From contig CANJNX010000011.1 of the NCBI GenBank assembly GCA_947475495.1, forward strand, positions 1 to 9,908: a stretch of 9,908 nucleotides of DNA, read 5' to 3'. The position numbers and the translations under genes were made by a program. This document shows, in pieces, positions 1 through 7,562 of the stretch (position 1 is its first letter; each line of letters begins with the position of its first letter). Source of the DNA: Comamonadaceae bacterium (lineage in GTDB: Bacteria > Pseudomonadota > Gammaproteobacteria > Burkholderiales > Burkholderiaceae_C). The notes under the pieces were generated by a model. That model had not been told where the DNA came from and did not search any database. It saw only the letters and a list, made by a program, of their open reading frames with translations.

Positions 1-1431
1 GCCCTCCAGGCGGCGGATCAGGCGCAGCTGGGGCAGGCGGGTGTGCTCGCCTTGGCGGTCAGCACCCTGGACGACTTGCAGGCGTCTTTAGAAGAAACAG
101 GCGACTCCAACCCAGATTCTCCAGCGATGGTGGTTCTTGGTCTTGGCAATGATGTCGGTCTACTAGAAGATACTTTGGCACTGGTAAGTGCTTTGCCCCA
201 AGCCGTCGCGGTGGTATGCCGCGTTGAGCGCAGGCAGCTCGAACTGGCCATTGCTGCATTGCAACAGGGCGCTGCCCATGTCGTAGCCGCCGATGACTTT
301 AGTCCCAACGCCTGGCGCACCGCCATGCAAAGTGTCGAAAAAACGTCTATTGCTGCAGCCCGCACACCCCATTGCGATGCCAAAACCGAGGTAACGCCCA
401 AAAAAGCCCCCATTTCAAGTGAACAAGCGGTTCGCAGCGTGGTCTATGTCGACCCCGTGAGCCGCAACCTATTGGCTTTGGCCCAGCGCGTAGCGCAGGC
501 CAATGTCGCGGTTCTGATTGAAGGCCCGACCGGCTCCGGTAAAGAAGTTTTAGCCCGGGTGATTCATGAATCATCCAACGCCGCCCACGGCCCGTTTATT
601 GGTCTCAATTGCGCCGCGATGCCAGAGCACATGATTGAAGACATGCTGTTTGGTCACGAAAAAGGCGCTTTCACTGGCGCAGTCAAAGACCATCGCGGAT
701 TGTTTGAACAAGCCCAAGGCGGCACCTTGTTTTTAGACGAAATCGGCGAGCTGCCCTTGCAACTCCAGGCCAAGCTCTTGCGCGTATTGCAAGAACGCAC
801 CTTGGTGCGCCTGGGCGGAGAACGCTCGATTCAACTCGATGTGCGCGTGGTAGCAGCCACCAATAAAAACCTGCGCGAAGCCATTGGCCAGCGTGAGTTT
901 CGGGAAGATTTGTACTTTCGCTTGAGCACCTTCAAGCTGCGCGTTCCACCTTTATCGGAGCGCGTGGGCGATATCTTGCCTTTGTTGGTCCGCTTGTTGG
1001 CCCGCCATACGCAAGGAACACAGGTTTGGCGTGTCAGCCCCGCAGCCCAAGGCTTGCTAATGGCTTACGCCTGGCCTGGCAATGTGCGCGAGTTAGAAAA
1101 CGTGGTGCAACGGGCCATGGTTTTGTGCGCCAACCACCATATTGATACCGAACACCTGATGTTCGATGACATGCCCGATACCGCTTTGCTATCGGTGGCT
1201 TTTGATACGACAAGCGCACAGACACCTTTAGAAGTCAGCGCTGTTGAAGCCAACCCGCAGGGTTTGCAAGCCGCGGTGAAACACAGCGAGCAGCATTTGA
1301 TTCGTAACGCGATTGAAACGTCGAACAGCCGCATTGAAGCCGCTCAAAAACTCGGCATCAGCCCGCGCACTCTGCGCTACAAGTTAGCCCAGCTGCGTGA
1401 GTCCAGCCCGGCGCAACTCGCGAACGCCTAA
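1..1431 (+). CDS. Sigma-54-dependent Fis-family transcriptional activator, FleR/FlrC-like, 5' end outside the window
   Basis: This enhancer-binding protein would activate sigma-54 RNA polymerase at flagellar promoters. The frame is open from base 1, and the receiver-like fold lacks its first strand, so the true start lies upstream. Numbering here is from the GTG at 43. Residues 1-100 look like a receiver domain, but Gly33 sits where the phospho-Asp is expected after strand VVL. The AAA+ domain has Walker A GPTGSGKE (161-168), GAFTGA (208-213, the sigma-54 contact loop), Walker B LFLDE (229-233), an arginine-finger region REDLYFR (287-293) and AWPGNVRELENVVQRA (343-358). Residues 417-452 form a Fis-type helix-turn-helix (IEAAQKLGISPRTLRYKL). 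It lies 20 bases before fliE. In Pseudomonas fleR precedes fliE, which supports a FleR-like assignment. FleQ also has a degenerate receiver, so the exact orthology is open. Confidence 0.92.
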   Translation, partial: ALQAADQAQLGQAGVLALAVSTLDDLQASLEETGDSNPDSPAMVVLGLGNDVGLLEDTLALVSALPQAVAVVCRVERRQLELAIAALQQGAAHVVAADDFSPNAWRTAMQSVEKTSIAAARTPHCDAKTEVTPKKAPISSEQAVRSVVYVDPVSRNLLALAQRVAQANVAVLIEGPTGSGKEVLARVIHESSNAAHGPFIGLNCAAMPEHMIEDMLFGHEKGAFTGAVKDHRGLFEQAQGGTLFLDEIGELPLQLQAKLLRVLQERTLVRLGGERSIQLDVRVVAATNKNLREAIGQREFREDLYFRLSTFKLRVPPLSERVGDILPLLVRLLARHTQGTQVWRVSPAAQGLLMAYAWPGNVRELENVVQRAMVLCANHHIDTEHLMFDDMPDTALLSVAFDTTSAQTPLEVSAVEANPQGLQAAVKHSEQHLIRNAIETSNSRIEAAQKLGISPRTLRYKLAQLRESSPAQLANA

Positions 1432-1440
1432 ATTAATTTT

Positions 1441-1444
1441 GGAG
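1441..1444 (+). promoter_or_regulatory. Ribosome binding site of fliE
   Basis: GGAG lies 7 bases before the fliE ATG at 1452, within the 20-base gap after the regulator stop. This is the clearest Shine-Dalgarno in the first half of the window and fixes the fliE start. The gap is too short to hold an obvious promoter, so fliE is either read through from the regulator or transcribed from a promoter inside it. Confidence 0.7.
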
Positions 1445-1451
1445 CTCCATC

Positions 1452-1790
1452 ATGATTGAAAAAGCCACCTCAGCCACCAGCATCGCCTCCATGCTTAAAA
1501 CACTGCAAACCCATGCGGCGCAAGCCGGCGGGATGAGTGAAGAAGCGGTTCGCGGGATTGCAACGCCCAAGACTGATTTTTCAGAAATGATTCGCCAGGC
1601 CGTCAGCCAAACCAACGACGTGCAAATGGAATCACAAAAAACATCGCAAGCGTTCGAGCGCGGCGAAGCCGTTCCCCTGACCGATGTGGTCTTAAAAATG
1701 CAAAAAGCATCTCTGTCCTTTGAAGCCACCTTACAAGTACGTAACAAAGTACTCAAGGCCTACGAAGACGTGATGAACATGCCGGTCTAA
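1452..1790 (+). CDS. fliE: Flagellar hook-basal body protein FliE
   Basis: FliE is a small adaptor that joins the MS ring to the proximal rod, and is exported early by the flagellar type III system. The 112-residue length is normal for the family. The conserved C-terminal half is clear: FSEMIRQAVSQTNDVQ (43-58), then PLTDVVLKMQKASLSFEATL (75-94) and VRNKVLKAYEDVMNMPV (96-112), which is the typical FliE ending. The N-terminal 40 residues are Ala/Thr-rich and less conserved, as usual. The start is supported by GGAG 7 bases upstream. It is followed 28 bases later by fliF, its partner in the basal body. Confidence 0.97.
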   Translation: MIEKATSATSIASMLKTLQTHAAQAGGMSEEAVRGIATPKTDFSEMIRQAVSQTNDVQMESQKTSQAFERGEAVPLTDVVLKMQKASLSFEATLQVRNKVLKAYEDVMNMPV

Positions 1791-1818
1791 AACGACGCAA
1801 CGCTGAAAGACAATTGCC

Positions 1819-3693
1819 ATGGCTACCGCAACCGCTACCGCTGGAACCCTCTTACCCACCACTGCTGCTGACGCCGGTGCTTTGGCGCCTCGGCGCAGCA
1901 CCAGCCTAGCCAATACCAGTGCAGACTCTGAAACGGACGGCGCAGCGCTTGCCGATTACTCCGGCCCTTTTGGCCCGATCAAACAAGTATTGGCCCAACC
2001 TGCCGTTAAAAAATCATTGCCTTTGATGGTCATTGCCTTGGCCTTGATGGCTTTTGCATTGGTCTATACCTTGGTCAACGCGCCAAGCTACCGCCCTGTG
2101 GTAACCGGCGTGACGGAGGCCGACCAACAAGCTGTGTTTGAAGCCCTCAAAGCAGGCGAATTTAAACCCGTGATTGACGCAGGCAGTGGGCAAATCACCG
2201 TACCCACCAACCGTTACCACGAAGCCCGTATTTACTTGGCATCCAAAGGTTTGCCCAAAACCGCAGCGACCGGTTTGGACTCACTCAAAGACCAGTCTGC
2301 GATGACCACCAGCCAGTTCATGGAACAGGTTCGCTACAACTCCGCGATGGAGCAAGAACTCGCCCGCAGTATTCAGCAAATTGATTCGATTCAAAGTGCC
2401 CGCGTCCACTTGGCAACCACCAAGCCCTCCGTGTTTGTACGCGACCGAACGCCCCCCAAAGCGTCTATCGTTGTGACACCGCAAGCCGGGCGCAGCGTCA
2501 GCCCCATGCAGGTACAAGCGATTGTTCATTTAGTGGCTTCTAGTATTCCGATGCTCACACCGGCCAATGTGTCGGTGGTTGACAACGTGGGCAAGCTCAT
2601 GACCGACGCAGAATCCGAGGCGTCCATGGGCATGAACGCCGGCCAAACCAAGCACAAACAAGCGATGGAAGAACTCTACCGCCGCCGCGTGATTGAAATT
2701 TTGGCCCCAATTGTGGGCGACGCAAACGTGCGCTCACAGGTGAACTTGAGCCTTGATTTCAGCCAAACAGAAACCACTGTCGAAGACTTTGACACCCAAG
2801 GCAAGGGCCCTAAAACGCGCTCTGAAGTCAATAGCGAAGACCGCAACAGCGCCAAAGAGGCTTCGGGCATTCCTGGAACACTCTCCAACACGGCACCAGC
2901 CGCCCCTACAACGACATTGAACTCAGCGACACCGTCGGCTACTGGAGCAGCAGCTGGAACATCAGACGAGCGCAGCACAATTGCCTCGCGCAGTACCCGC
3001 AACTATGAAATGGACCGCTCGGTGCGCCATACCAAGAGCGCTACCGGTGGAATTCAACGCCTGAGCGTGGCCGTGGTGATCAATGAGCGCCCACCAACAG
3101 CGCAACCCAAAAACGACAAAGGCGAAGACCAACCCGCAACGCCAAATCCTTACACGCCTGAAGAAGTCGAGCGCATGCAACAACTCGTTCGTGGCGTCGT
3201 GGGCTTTGACGAAGCGCGTAAAGACGTGGTGAGTGTGGTGCAGGCCAAGTTTGAACCCGAAGCTCCCATGGATTTGAGCGTGCCTTGGCACAAAGATGAG
3301 TCCACCATGACCAATATTAAATCTGGATTCTTAGGTTTGTTGTTCGTGGCCTTCTTGATGGTCGTGGTTCGCCCCGTTGTCATGCACATGATGAACCGTG
3401 ACAAAGAGGCTGCGCAATCTGCTGCCGTGGCAGTTCAACAAGCCCAAGCCGACGCAGTGGCCGCAGAGGCAGCCGCCCTCGAAGCCGAAACTGCGGCAAC
3501 GATGGAAATGGGCCCGAACGAGACACTGGAAGAAATGAAGGCGAAAATGAAGCCTAAGAAGCCCAATATCTCTGCTGAAATGCTCGATACTGCGAATACG
3601 TATGACGATAAAGTGGCTTTGATCCGTATGATTGTTTCCGATGATTCAGCGCGCGTAGCCAGCGTTCTGAAGAACATGATTAAACCCGGCTGA
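1819..3693 (+). CDS. fliF: Flagellar MS-ring protein FliF
   Basis: FliF forms the MS ring in the inner membrane, the platform for the rotor and housing of the export gate. Two transmembrane helices are visible, at about 67-87 (LPLMVIALALMAFALVYTLV) and 504-524 (LGLLFVAFLMVVVRPVVMHM), bracketing a large periplasmic part. Residues 88-270 match the YscJ/FliF ring-building region (for example RYHEARIYLASKGLP and ARVHLATTKPSVFVRDR). The FliG-binding tail is at 593-624 (YDDKVALIRMIVSDDSARVA). At 624 residues it is somewhat longer than a typical FliF of about 560. The extra length is a low-complexity N-terminal segment (1-48) and a Ser/Thr/Ala-rich periplasmic loop (about 345-390), probably disordered. 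The Shine-Dalgarno is weak (GAAAGA about 9 bases upstream), so the exact start is less certain than the gene. Confidence 0.97.
   Translation: MATATATAGTLLPTTAADAGALAPRRSTSLANTSADSETDGAALADYSGPFGPIKQVLAQPAVKKSLPLMVIALALMAFALVYTLVNAPSYRPVVTGVTEADQQAVFEALKAGEFKPVIDAGSGQITVPTNRYHEARIYLASKGLPKTAATGLDSLKDQSAMTTSQFMEQVRYNSAMEQELARSIQQIDSIQSARVHLATTKPSVFVRDRTPPKASIVVTPQAGRSVSPMQVQAIVHLVASSIPMLTPANVSVVDNVGKLMTDAESEASMGMNAGQTKHKQAMEELYRRRVIEILAPIVGDANVRSQVNLSLDFSQTETTVEDFDTQGKGPKTRSEVNSEDRNSAKEASGIPGTLSNTAPAAPTTTLNSATPSATGAAAGTSDERSTIASRSTRNYEMDRSVRHTKSATGGIQRLSVAVVINERPPTAQPKNDKGEDQPATPNPYTPEEVERMQQLVRGVVGFDEARKDVVSVVQAKFEPEAPMDLSVPWHKDESTMTNIKSGFLGLLFVAFLMVVVRPVVMHMMNRDKEAAQSAAVAVQQAQADAVAAEAAALEAETAATMEMGPNETLEEMKAKMKPKKPNISAEMLDTANTYDDKVALIRMIVSDDSARVASVLKNMIKPG
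1822..1842 (+). repeat. Short imperfect hexanucleotide repeat at the fliF start
   Basis: Directly after the fliF ATG come GCTACC, GCAACC, GCTACC and GCT, about 3.5 imperfect six-base units that encode alternating Ala-Thr. Six-base units keep the reading frame, so length change would only alter the low-complexity cytoplasmic tip of FliF. Confidence 0.55.
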
Positions 3694-3718
3694 TATTCCC
3701 CCGTGGGAGCAAATCAAA

Positions 3719-4768
3719 ATGGCAGACGCAGCAACCGATAACAAAGCCGCAACCGACGAAGCCCTTCGCAAGGAGATGGCGGCGATGACGGGCACCCAGC
3801 GTGCGGCCGTCTTGATGCTCTTGCTCGGCGAGGAGCAGGCTTCCAACATCATTAGCTTTTTGAACCCCAAAGAAGTTCAAGCGCTCGGTGCTGCGATGGT
3901 ACAAGTGGCCGATTTGTCGCAAGAAGCAGTTAACACGGTGCTTGACGACTTTGTGGCCACCATCAAGAAACAAACCAGCTTAGGTTTGGGTACGTCCGAC
4001 TACGTTGAAAAAGTATTCAAACGCGCTTTGGGCGATGACAAAGCCGCCTCGGTTTTAGGCCGCATCAACCCAGGCCGGGCCAGCAAAGGCTTAGAAATTT
4101 TGAACTGGATGGACGCGCGCTCCATTGCCGACATGATTCAGGGTGAACACCCCCAGGTGGTGGCGATTATTTTGTCGGTTTTGGAAAACGTGGTGGCGGC
4201 TGATGTGCTGAACTACCTGCCCCCTGAGACCCGTTCTGAAGTGATTCAGCGCGTCGCGAGCTTGGAAACCGTTCAACCGTCTGCCATGGAAGAACTCGAA
4301 GCGATATTGAAAAAACAGTTCTCCAACAATTCATCGTCCAAATCGTCGAGCTTTGGCGGTATCAAAGCAGCAGCTAATATTTTGAACTTGACCAAAACCG
4401 CACTGGAAGCATCAGTCATGGGCGGGCTCAAAACCCTCGATCCCGAATTGATGCAAAAAATCCAAGACAGCATGTTTACCTTTGACAACTTGGTCAGCGT
4501 GGATAACAAAGGCATTCAGGTCATCATGCGTAACGCAGAACCCGATCTGATGATGAAAGCCCTCAAAGGCGCCAGCGACGAAGTCAAAAAGAAATTTTTG
4601 GACAATATGTCCGAGCGTGCCCGCGGTATGTTCAAAGACGATATGGAGGCCCTGGGTCCCATGCGTTTGTCCGACGTCGAAGACGCTCAAAAAATCATCA
4701 TGCGCGCGGCGCGTAAGTTGGCCGATGCAGGTGATTTGGTCTTAGGCGGCGGAGCCGACTATGTCTAA
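3719..4768 (+). CDS. fliG: Flagellar motor switch protein FliG
   Basis: FliG sits on the cytoplasmic face of the MS ring and carries the charged helix that interacts with the MotA stator to give torque. It also binds FliM for switching. The 349-residue length is close to other FliG proteins (about 330). Visible parts are the N-terminal FliF-binding domain (about 20-120, with RAAVLMLLLGEE), the middle domain with the conserved EHPQ motif (143-146), a Ser/Asn-rich linker (202-212), a Gly-Gly hinge (235-236), the MFTF motif (252-255) and the C-terminal torque domain. In the last, R300, R302, K306, D307 and D308 lie in the segment MSERARGMFKDDMEALGP. GGGAG 10 bases upstream (3705-3709) supports the start. 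The gene end overlaps fliH by 8 bases. Confidence 0.98.
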   Translation: MADAATDNKAATDEALRKEMAAMTGTQRAAVLMLLLGEEQASNIISFLNPKEVQALGAAMVQVADLSQEAVNTVLDDFVATIKKQTSLGLGTSDYVEKVFKRALGDDKAASVLGRINPGRASKGLEILNWMDARSIADMIQGEHPQVVAIILSVLENVVAADVLNYLPPETRSEVIQRVASLETVQPSAMEELEAILKKQFSNNSSSKSSSFGGIKAAANILNLTKTALEASVMGGLKTLDPELMQKIQDSMFTFDNLVSVDNKGIQVIMRNAEPDLMMKALKGASDEVKKKFLDNMSERARGMFKDDMEALGPMRLSDVEDAQKIIMRAARKLADAGDLVLGGGADYV

Positions 4769-5789
4769 AAGCGCGGCTGCCTCCAAGCAGGCTGCCGTGC
4801 GCAAAGCCGAGGTACGCCCTGCCCGCGTTTGGCAAGCCACCGACATACTCAATCCGCCACCGGTCAGTGACGGCTTTGTCGCCCAACCCTGGTTGGCAGA
4901 ACAAGCCGCCGCCTTTGGCCGCACCAATTTTGATATCCCCACACCTGATCTTTTGCCCAAAGTCACTGCAACTGCAGGTGTTGCAGACTCTGAAGAATTA
5001 GAGACAGACGCATCGGCTGCGCAAGCGCCCGAAGTTGCGGCGCCCACTGCGGCTGTGAATGAACAAGCGTTGGCGCAAGCCCGCGCTGAAGGCCACGCAC
5101 AAGGACTTGCAGAAGCCCGCGCTGCGATGCAAGCAGAAATGGAGGCTTCAGTCAAAGCCGCCCAAAGCCAAGACCACGCCTTGGTAGCAGCTTTGCAGGC
5201 GGCCCTGGAGCCGCTTCAACAACCAGCGTCTACTTTTTACGAGCCGCTCAAACGCTTGGCTTTACACCTCGCCGAGCAACTGGTGTTGGCCGAACTCAGC
5301 CTGGACGGGCGCGCGATTGAGCGCTTGGTCCAACGCTGCGTAGATGAACTCTCTTCCCATGATGAGTCCCTCGTTGTGGTCGAATTGAACCCCGCCGATT
5401 TAGCCTTGCTTCAAAGCCTGCGCGAGCGCACGGGCTTGAACACGGGCCCGGGCTTGCGCCTGCAAGCCAATGACACACTTTTGCCTGGCAGCGTTCGCGC
5501 CAGTGCCAATGATGCGGTGGTGGAAGACCTGATAGGCAACCAACTCGCAGCCCTGGCCCGCGGTTTGTCCTTGAATGAAACCCAATGGAAAAAGCAAACC
5601 GCCTTTGGAGCGGAGCGCATCCAAAGCGACCGCATGGTGTCCAACGCGGTTGAAGATGCCCGTCCGCGCATGGCTGTGCCCAGCGAAGCCGTGGTGCCCA
5701 CGCCAACCCCTGCCGCCACCGAACCTGGCGCATACGACACCGTAGAGGCGATTGACGATATTTTGAAAGAAGCCGAACACCATGTTTGA
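4761..5789 (+). CDS. fliH: Flagellar assembly protein FliH (export ATPase regulator), with N- and C-terminal extensions
   Basis: FliH dimers bind and restrain the ATPase FliI and tether it to the C ring and export gate. Near the N-terminus two tryptophans, W24 and W44, sit in the region that in Salmonella contacts FlhA through Trp. A coiled segment with the family's GxxxG pattern is at 107-122 (ARAEGHAQGLAEARAA). The C-terminal FliI-binding domain spans about 160-270 (HLAEQLVLAELSLDGRAIERLV, LLPGSVRASANDAVVEDLI, QLAALARGL). At 342 residues it is much longer than Salmonella FliH (about 235). About 60 residues after 281 are outside the usual domain, Pro/Ala-rich with an acidic end. The start ATG lies inside the fliG end (ATGTCTAA overlap), with GGCGGAG just upstream. 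The fliH end overlaps fliI by 8 bases. Confidence 0.93.
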   Translation: MSKSAAASKQAAVRKAEVRPARVWQATDILNPPPVSDGFVAQPWLAEQAAAFGRTNFDIPTPDLLPKVTATAGVADSEELETDASAAQAPEVAAPTAAVNEQALAQARAEGHAQGLAEARAAMQAEMEASVKAAQSQDHALVAALQAALEPLQQPASTFYEPLKRLALHLAEQLVLAELSLDGRAIERLVQRCVDELSSHDESLVVVELNPADLALLQSLRERTGLNTGPGLRLQANDTLLPGSVRASANDAVVEDLIGNQLAALARGLSLNETQWKKQTAFGAERIQSDRMVSNAVEDARPRMAVPSEAVVPTPTPAATEPGAYDTVEAIDDILKEAEHHV

Positions 5790-7104
5790 CTTCGACACCG
5801 AGGCCGACAGCGCCATCGGCCACTTGCACAGCCAACGCCCAGCCCGCAGCGGGACACTGGTGCGCTTGGTCGGTCTGCGCTTGGAAGCCCGCGGCATCAT
5901 GGCGCCTGTGGGAGCGTGCTGTGAAGTGGTCGGCCAAGGCGGCAACCGCATCGAAGCAGAGGTGGTTGGCTTTGCCGACAAAACAATTTTCTTGATGCCT
6001 TTTGCTGAACCCGTAGGCATTGGCCCGGGGGCGCAGGTGCGGGTTTTATCTGAGAGTGGTCATGCCTTTTTAGGCGACGCATTGCTCGGGCGCGTGATTG
6101 ATGCCCAAGGTGAGCCCTTGGACGGCAAACCCAAACCCGAATGCACAACCAAACTCAGCTTGCTGGGCTTGCCCATCAACCCCATGGAGCGCGGTCCGAT
6201 TGACCGGGTTTTGGATGTAGGCGTCAAAGCCATCAACGGCTTGCTCACTTTGGGCCGCGGCCAGCGCGTGGGCCTGGTTGCAGGCTCAGGCGTTGGCAAA
6301 AGCGTTTTGCTGGGCATGCTCACCCGTTTCACCAAAGCCGACATCGTGGTTATTGGCTTGATTGGTGAGCGCGGCCGCGAAGTACAAGCGTTTATCAACG
6401 AAACCCTCGGCCCGGAAGGCTTGGCCAAATCAGTTGTCATTGCGGCCCCGGCCAATGTATCTCCCGTATTACGGCTCAAAGCAGCCCACCTCACCCATGT
6501 GATTGCCGAACACTTTCGTGACCAAGGCAAAGATGTCTTGATGCTGGTAGATAGTTTGACCCGGGTGGCCCATGCGCAACGCGAAATTGGCTTGGCCATT
6601 GGCGAGCCGCCCACGTCCAAAGGCTATCCGCCTTCGGTGTTTGCGCTCCTTCCTAATTTGATTGAACGCGCCGGTGTGGGCCGCCACGGCCACGGCTCGA
6701 TTACGGCGATTTACACGGTGTTGGCCGAAGGCGATGATGGCAATGACCCGATTGTGGACATTGCCCGCGCATCGCTCGACGGCCAGGTCATGCTCTCGCG
6801 CAAACTGGCAGACGCCGCCCATTACCCAGCGATTGATCTCAACGGCTCTATTTCTCGGGTGATGCAAAACCTGCTCGCTCCCGCTGACTTGAAAATAGCC
6901 AACCGCTTTCGCCGGCTGTGGTCTTTGTACCAACAAAACGTCGACTTGATCCAAGTGGGCGCTTACCAAGCCGGTTCGAACCCCGAAATTGACCAAGCCA
7001 TTGTTTTGCGAGAAACGATGGAAAAGTTTTTATGCCAAGAGATGCACGCAGGCGTGGATGAATCCGTTACCCGTGCTGATCTGCGCAGCCTCTTAGAGCT
7101 GTAA
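5782..7104 (+). CDS. fliI: Flagellum-specific export ATPase FliI
   Basis: FliI is the hexameric ATPase of the flagellar type III export apparatus, related to the F1 beta subunit. It hydrolyses ATP to help load and unfold export substrates at the membrane base. Length 440 is normal. Residues 20-100 are the N-terminal beta-barrel domain. The catalytic domain has Walker A AGSGVGKS (167-174), the family motif GERGRE (195-200), Walker B LMLVD (253-257) followed by SLTRVAHAQREIG, and the stretch LSRKLADAAHYPAIDLNGSI (338-357) typical of FliI. The C-terminal helical domain ends in TRADLRSLLEL. It starts in an 8-base overlap with fliH (ATGTTTGA), its direct regulator, which points to coupled translation. 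All catalytic motifs look intact. Confidence 0.98.
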   Translation: MFDFDTEADSAIGHLHSQRPARSGTLVRLVGLRLEARGIMAPVGACCEVVGQGGNRIEAEVVGFADKTIFLMPFAEPVGIGPGAQVRVLSESGHAFLGDALLGRVIDAQGEPLDGKPKPECTTKLSLLGLPINPMERGPIDRVLDVGVKAINGLLTLGRGQRVGLVAGSGVGKSVLLGMLTRFTKADIVVIGLIGERGREVQAFINETLGPEGLAKSVVIAAPANVSPVLRLKAAHLTHVIAEHFRDQGKDVLMLVDSLTRVAHAQREIGLAIGEPPTSKGYPPSVFALLPNLIERAGVGRHGHGSITAIYTVLAEGDDGNDPIVDIARASLDGQVMLSRKLADAAHYPAIDLNGSISRVMQNLLAPADLKIANRFRRLWSLYQQNVDLIQVGAYQAGSNPEIDQAIVLRETMEKFLCQEMHAGVDESVTRADLRSLLEL

Positions 7105-7118
7105 AGCAAGTTGCCGCC

Positions 7119-7562
7119 ATGAAAGTTCGTGCTTGCTGGTCTGCCTTAGAGAATCGTGTGGAACAGGTTTTGGTGACCTTGCGCACCCAAACCATTGAAG
7201 CGCAACGACTGCGCGAGTCACTCAACAGCAGCCAAGAACGGCTAGAGCGCTTGTACGAAGAATACCGCGCCAAGGGCGCTGCCGCCTTAGAGTCTAAGGG
7301 CATGTCTGACGCGATGAACCACCGCCAGTTCATGTCGCAACTGCTCAACCTGCGCGAGCGCGTGGAACAAGACATTGAGAAATCCACCGTTCACTTAGAG
7401 CGTTTGGCCTACCTCACGCAAAAGGCCGAAGCCGACCGCCTGAAGATGAAAACCCTGGCAGAAAACGACCGCTTGGCCGTTCAAAAACACTGGAACAAAC
7501 GCGAACAACGCAGCATGGACGAGCTCGGTGTCATGCAGTTCAACCGCGCAAGCGCCCCATGA
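7119..7562 (+). CDS. fliJ: Flagellar export protein FliJ
   Basis: FliJ is a small coiled-coil protein that inserts into the centre of the FliI hexamer, like the gamma subunit of F1, links it to FlhA and escorts chaperones. The 147 residues match the family size. The sequence is almost entirely helical and charged, with two long coiled-coil arms at about 10-50 (LENRVEQVLVTLRTQTIEAQ) and 70-130 (MSQLLNLRERVEQDIEK), and the characteristic ending KREQRSMDELGVMQF (127-141). It lies 14 bases after fliI. No clear Shine-Dalgarno is visible in that gap, so translation may depend on coupling with fliI. Its TGA stop overlaps the ATG of the next gene. Confidence 0.93.
   Translation: MKVRACWSALENRVEQVLVTLRTQTIEAQRLRESLNSSQERLERLYEEYRAKGAAALESKGMSDAMNHRQFMSQLLNLRERVEQDIEKSTVHLERLAYLTQKAEADRLKMKTLAENDRLAVQKHWNKREQRSMDELGVMQFNRASAP

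Noticed and set aside
175..198. TGGCAC with a nearby TTTGC as a sigma-54 promoter
   Set aside because: The -24 half matches, but the -12 half is at the wrong distance. The site is also inside the regulator's coding sequence.
5553..5570. TGGCCC-N5-TTGT as a sigma-54 promoter in fliH
   Set aside because: Both halves deviate from consensus (TGGCCC and TTGT) and it is inside a coupled gene pair, so it is probably chance.
5296..6020. Long reverse-strand open frames (206 and 213 codons) opposite fliH and fliI
   Set aside because: They lie fully antisense to two well-supported genes, have Arg/Pro/Cys-rich translations typical of high-GC shadow frames, and show no recognisable domain.
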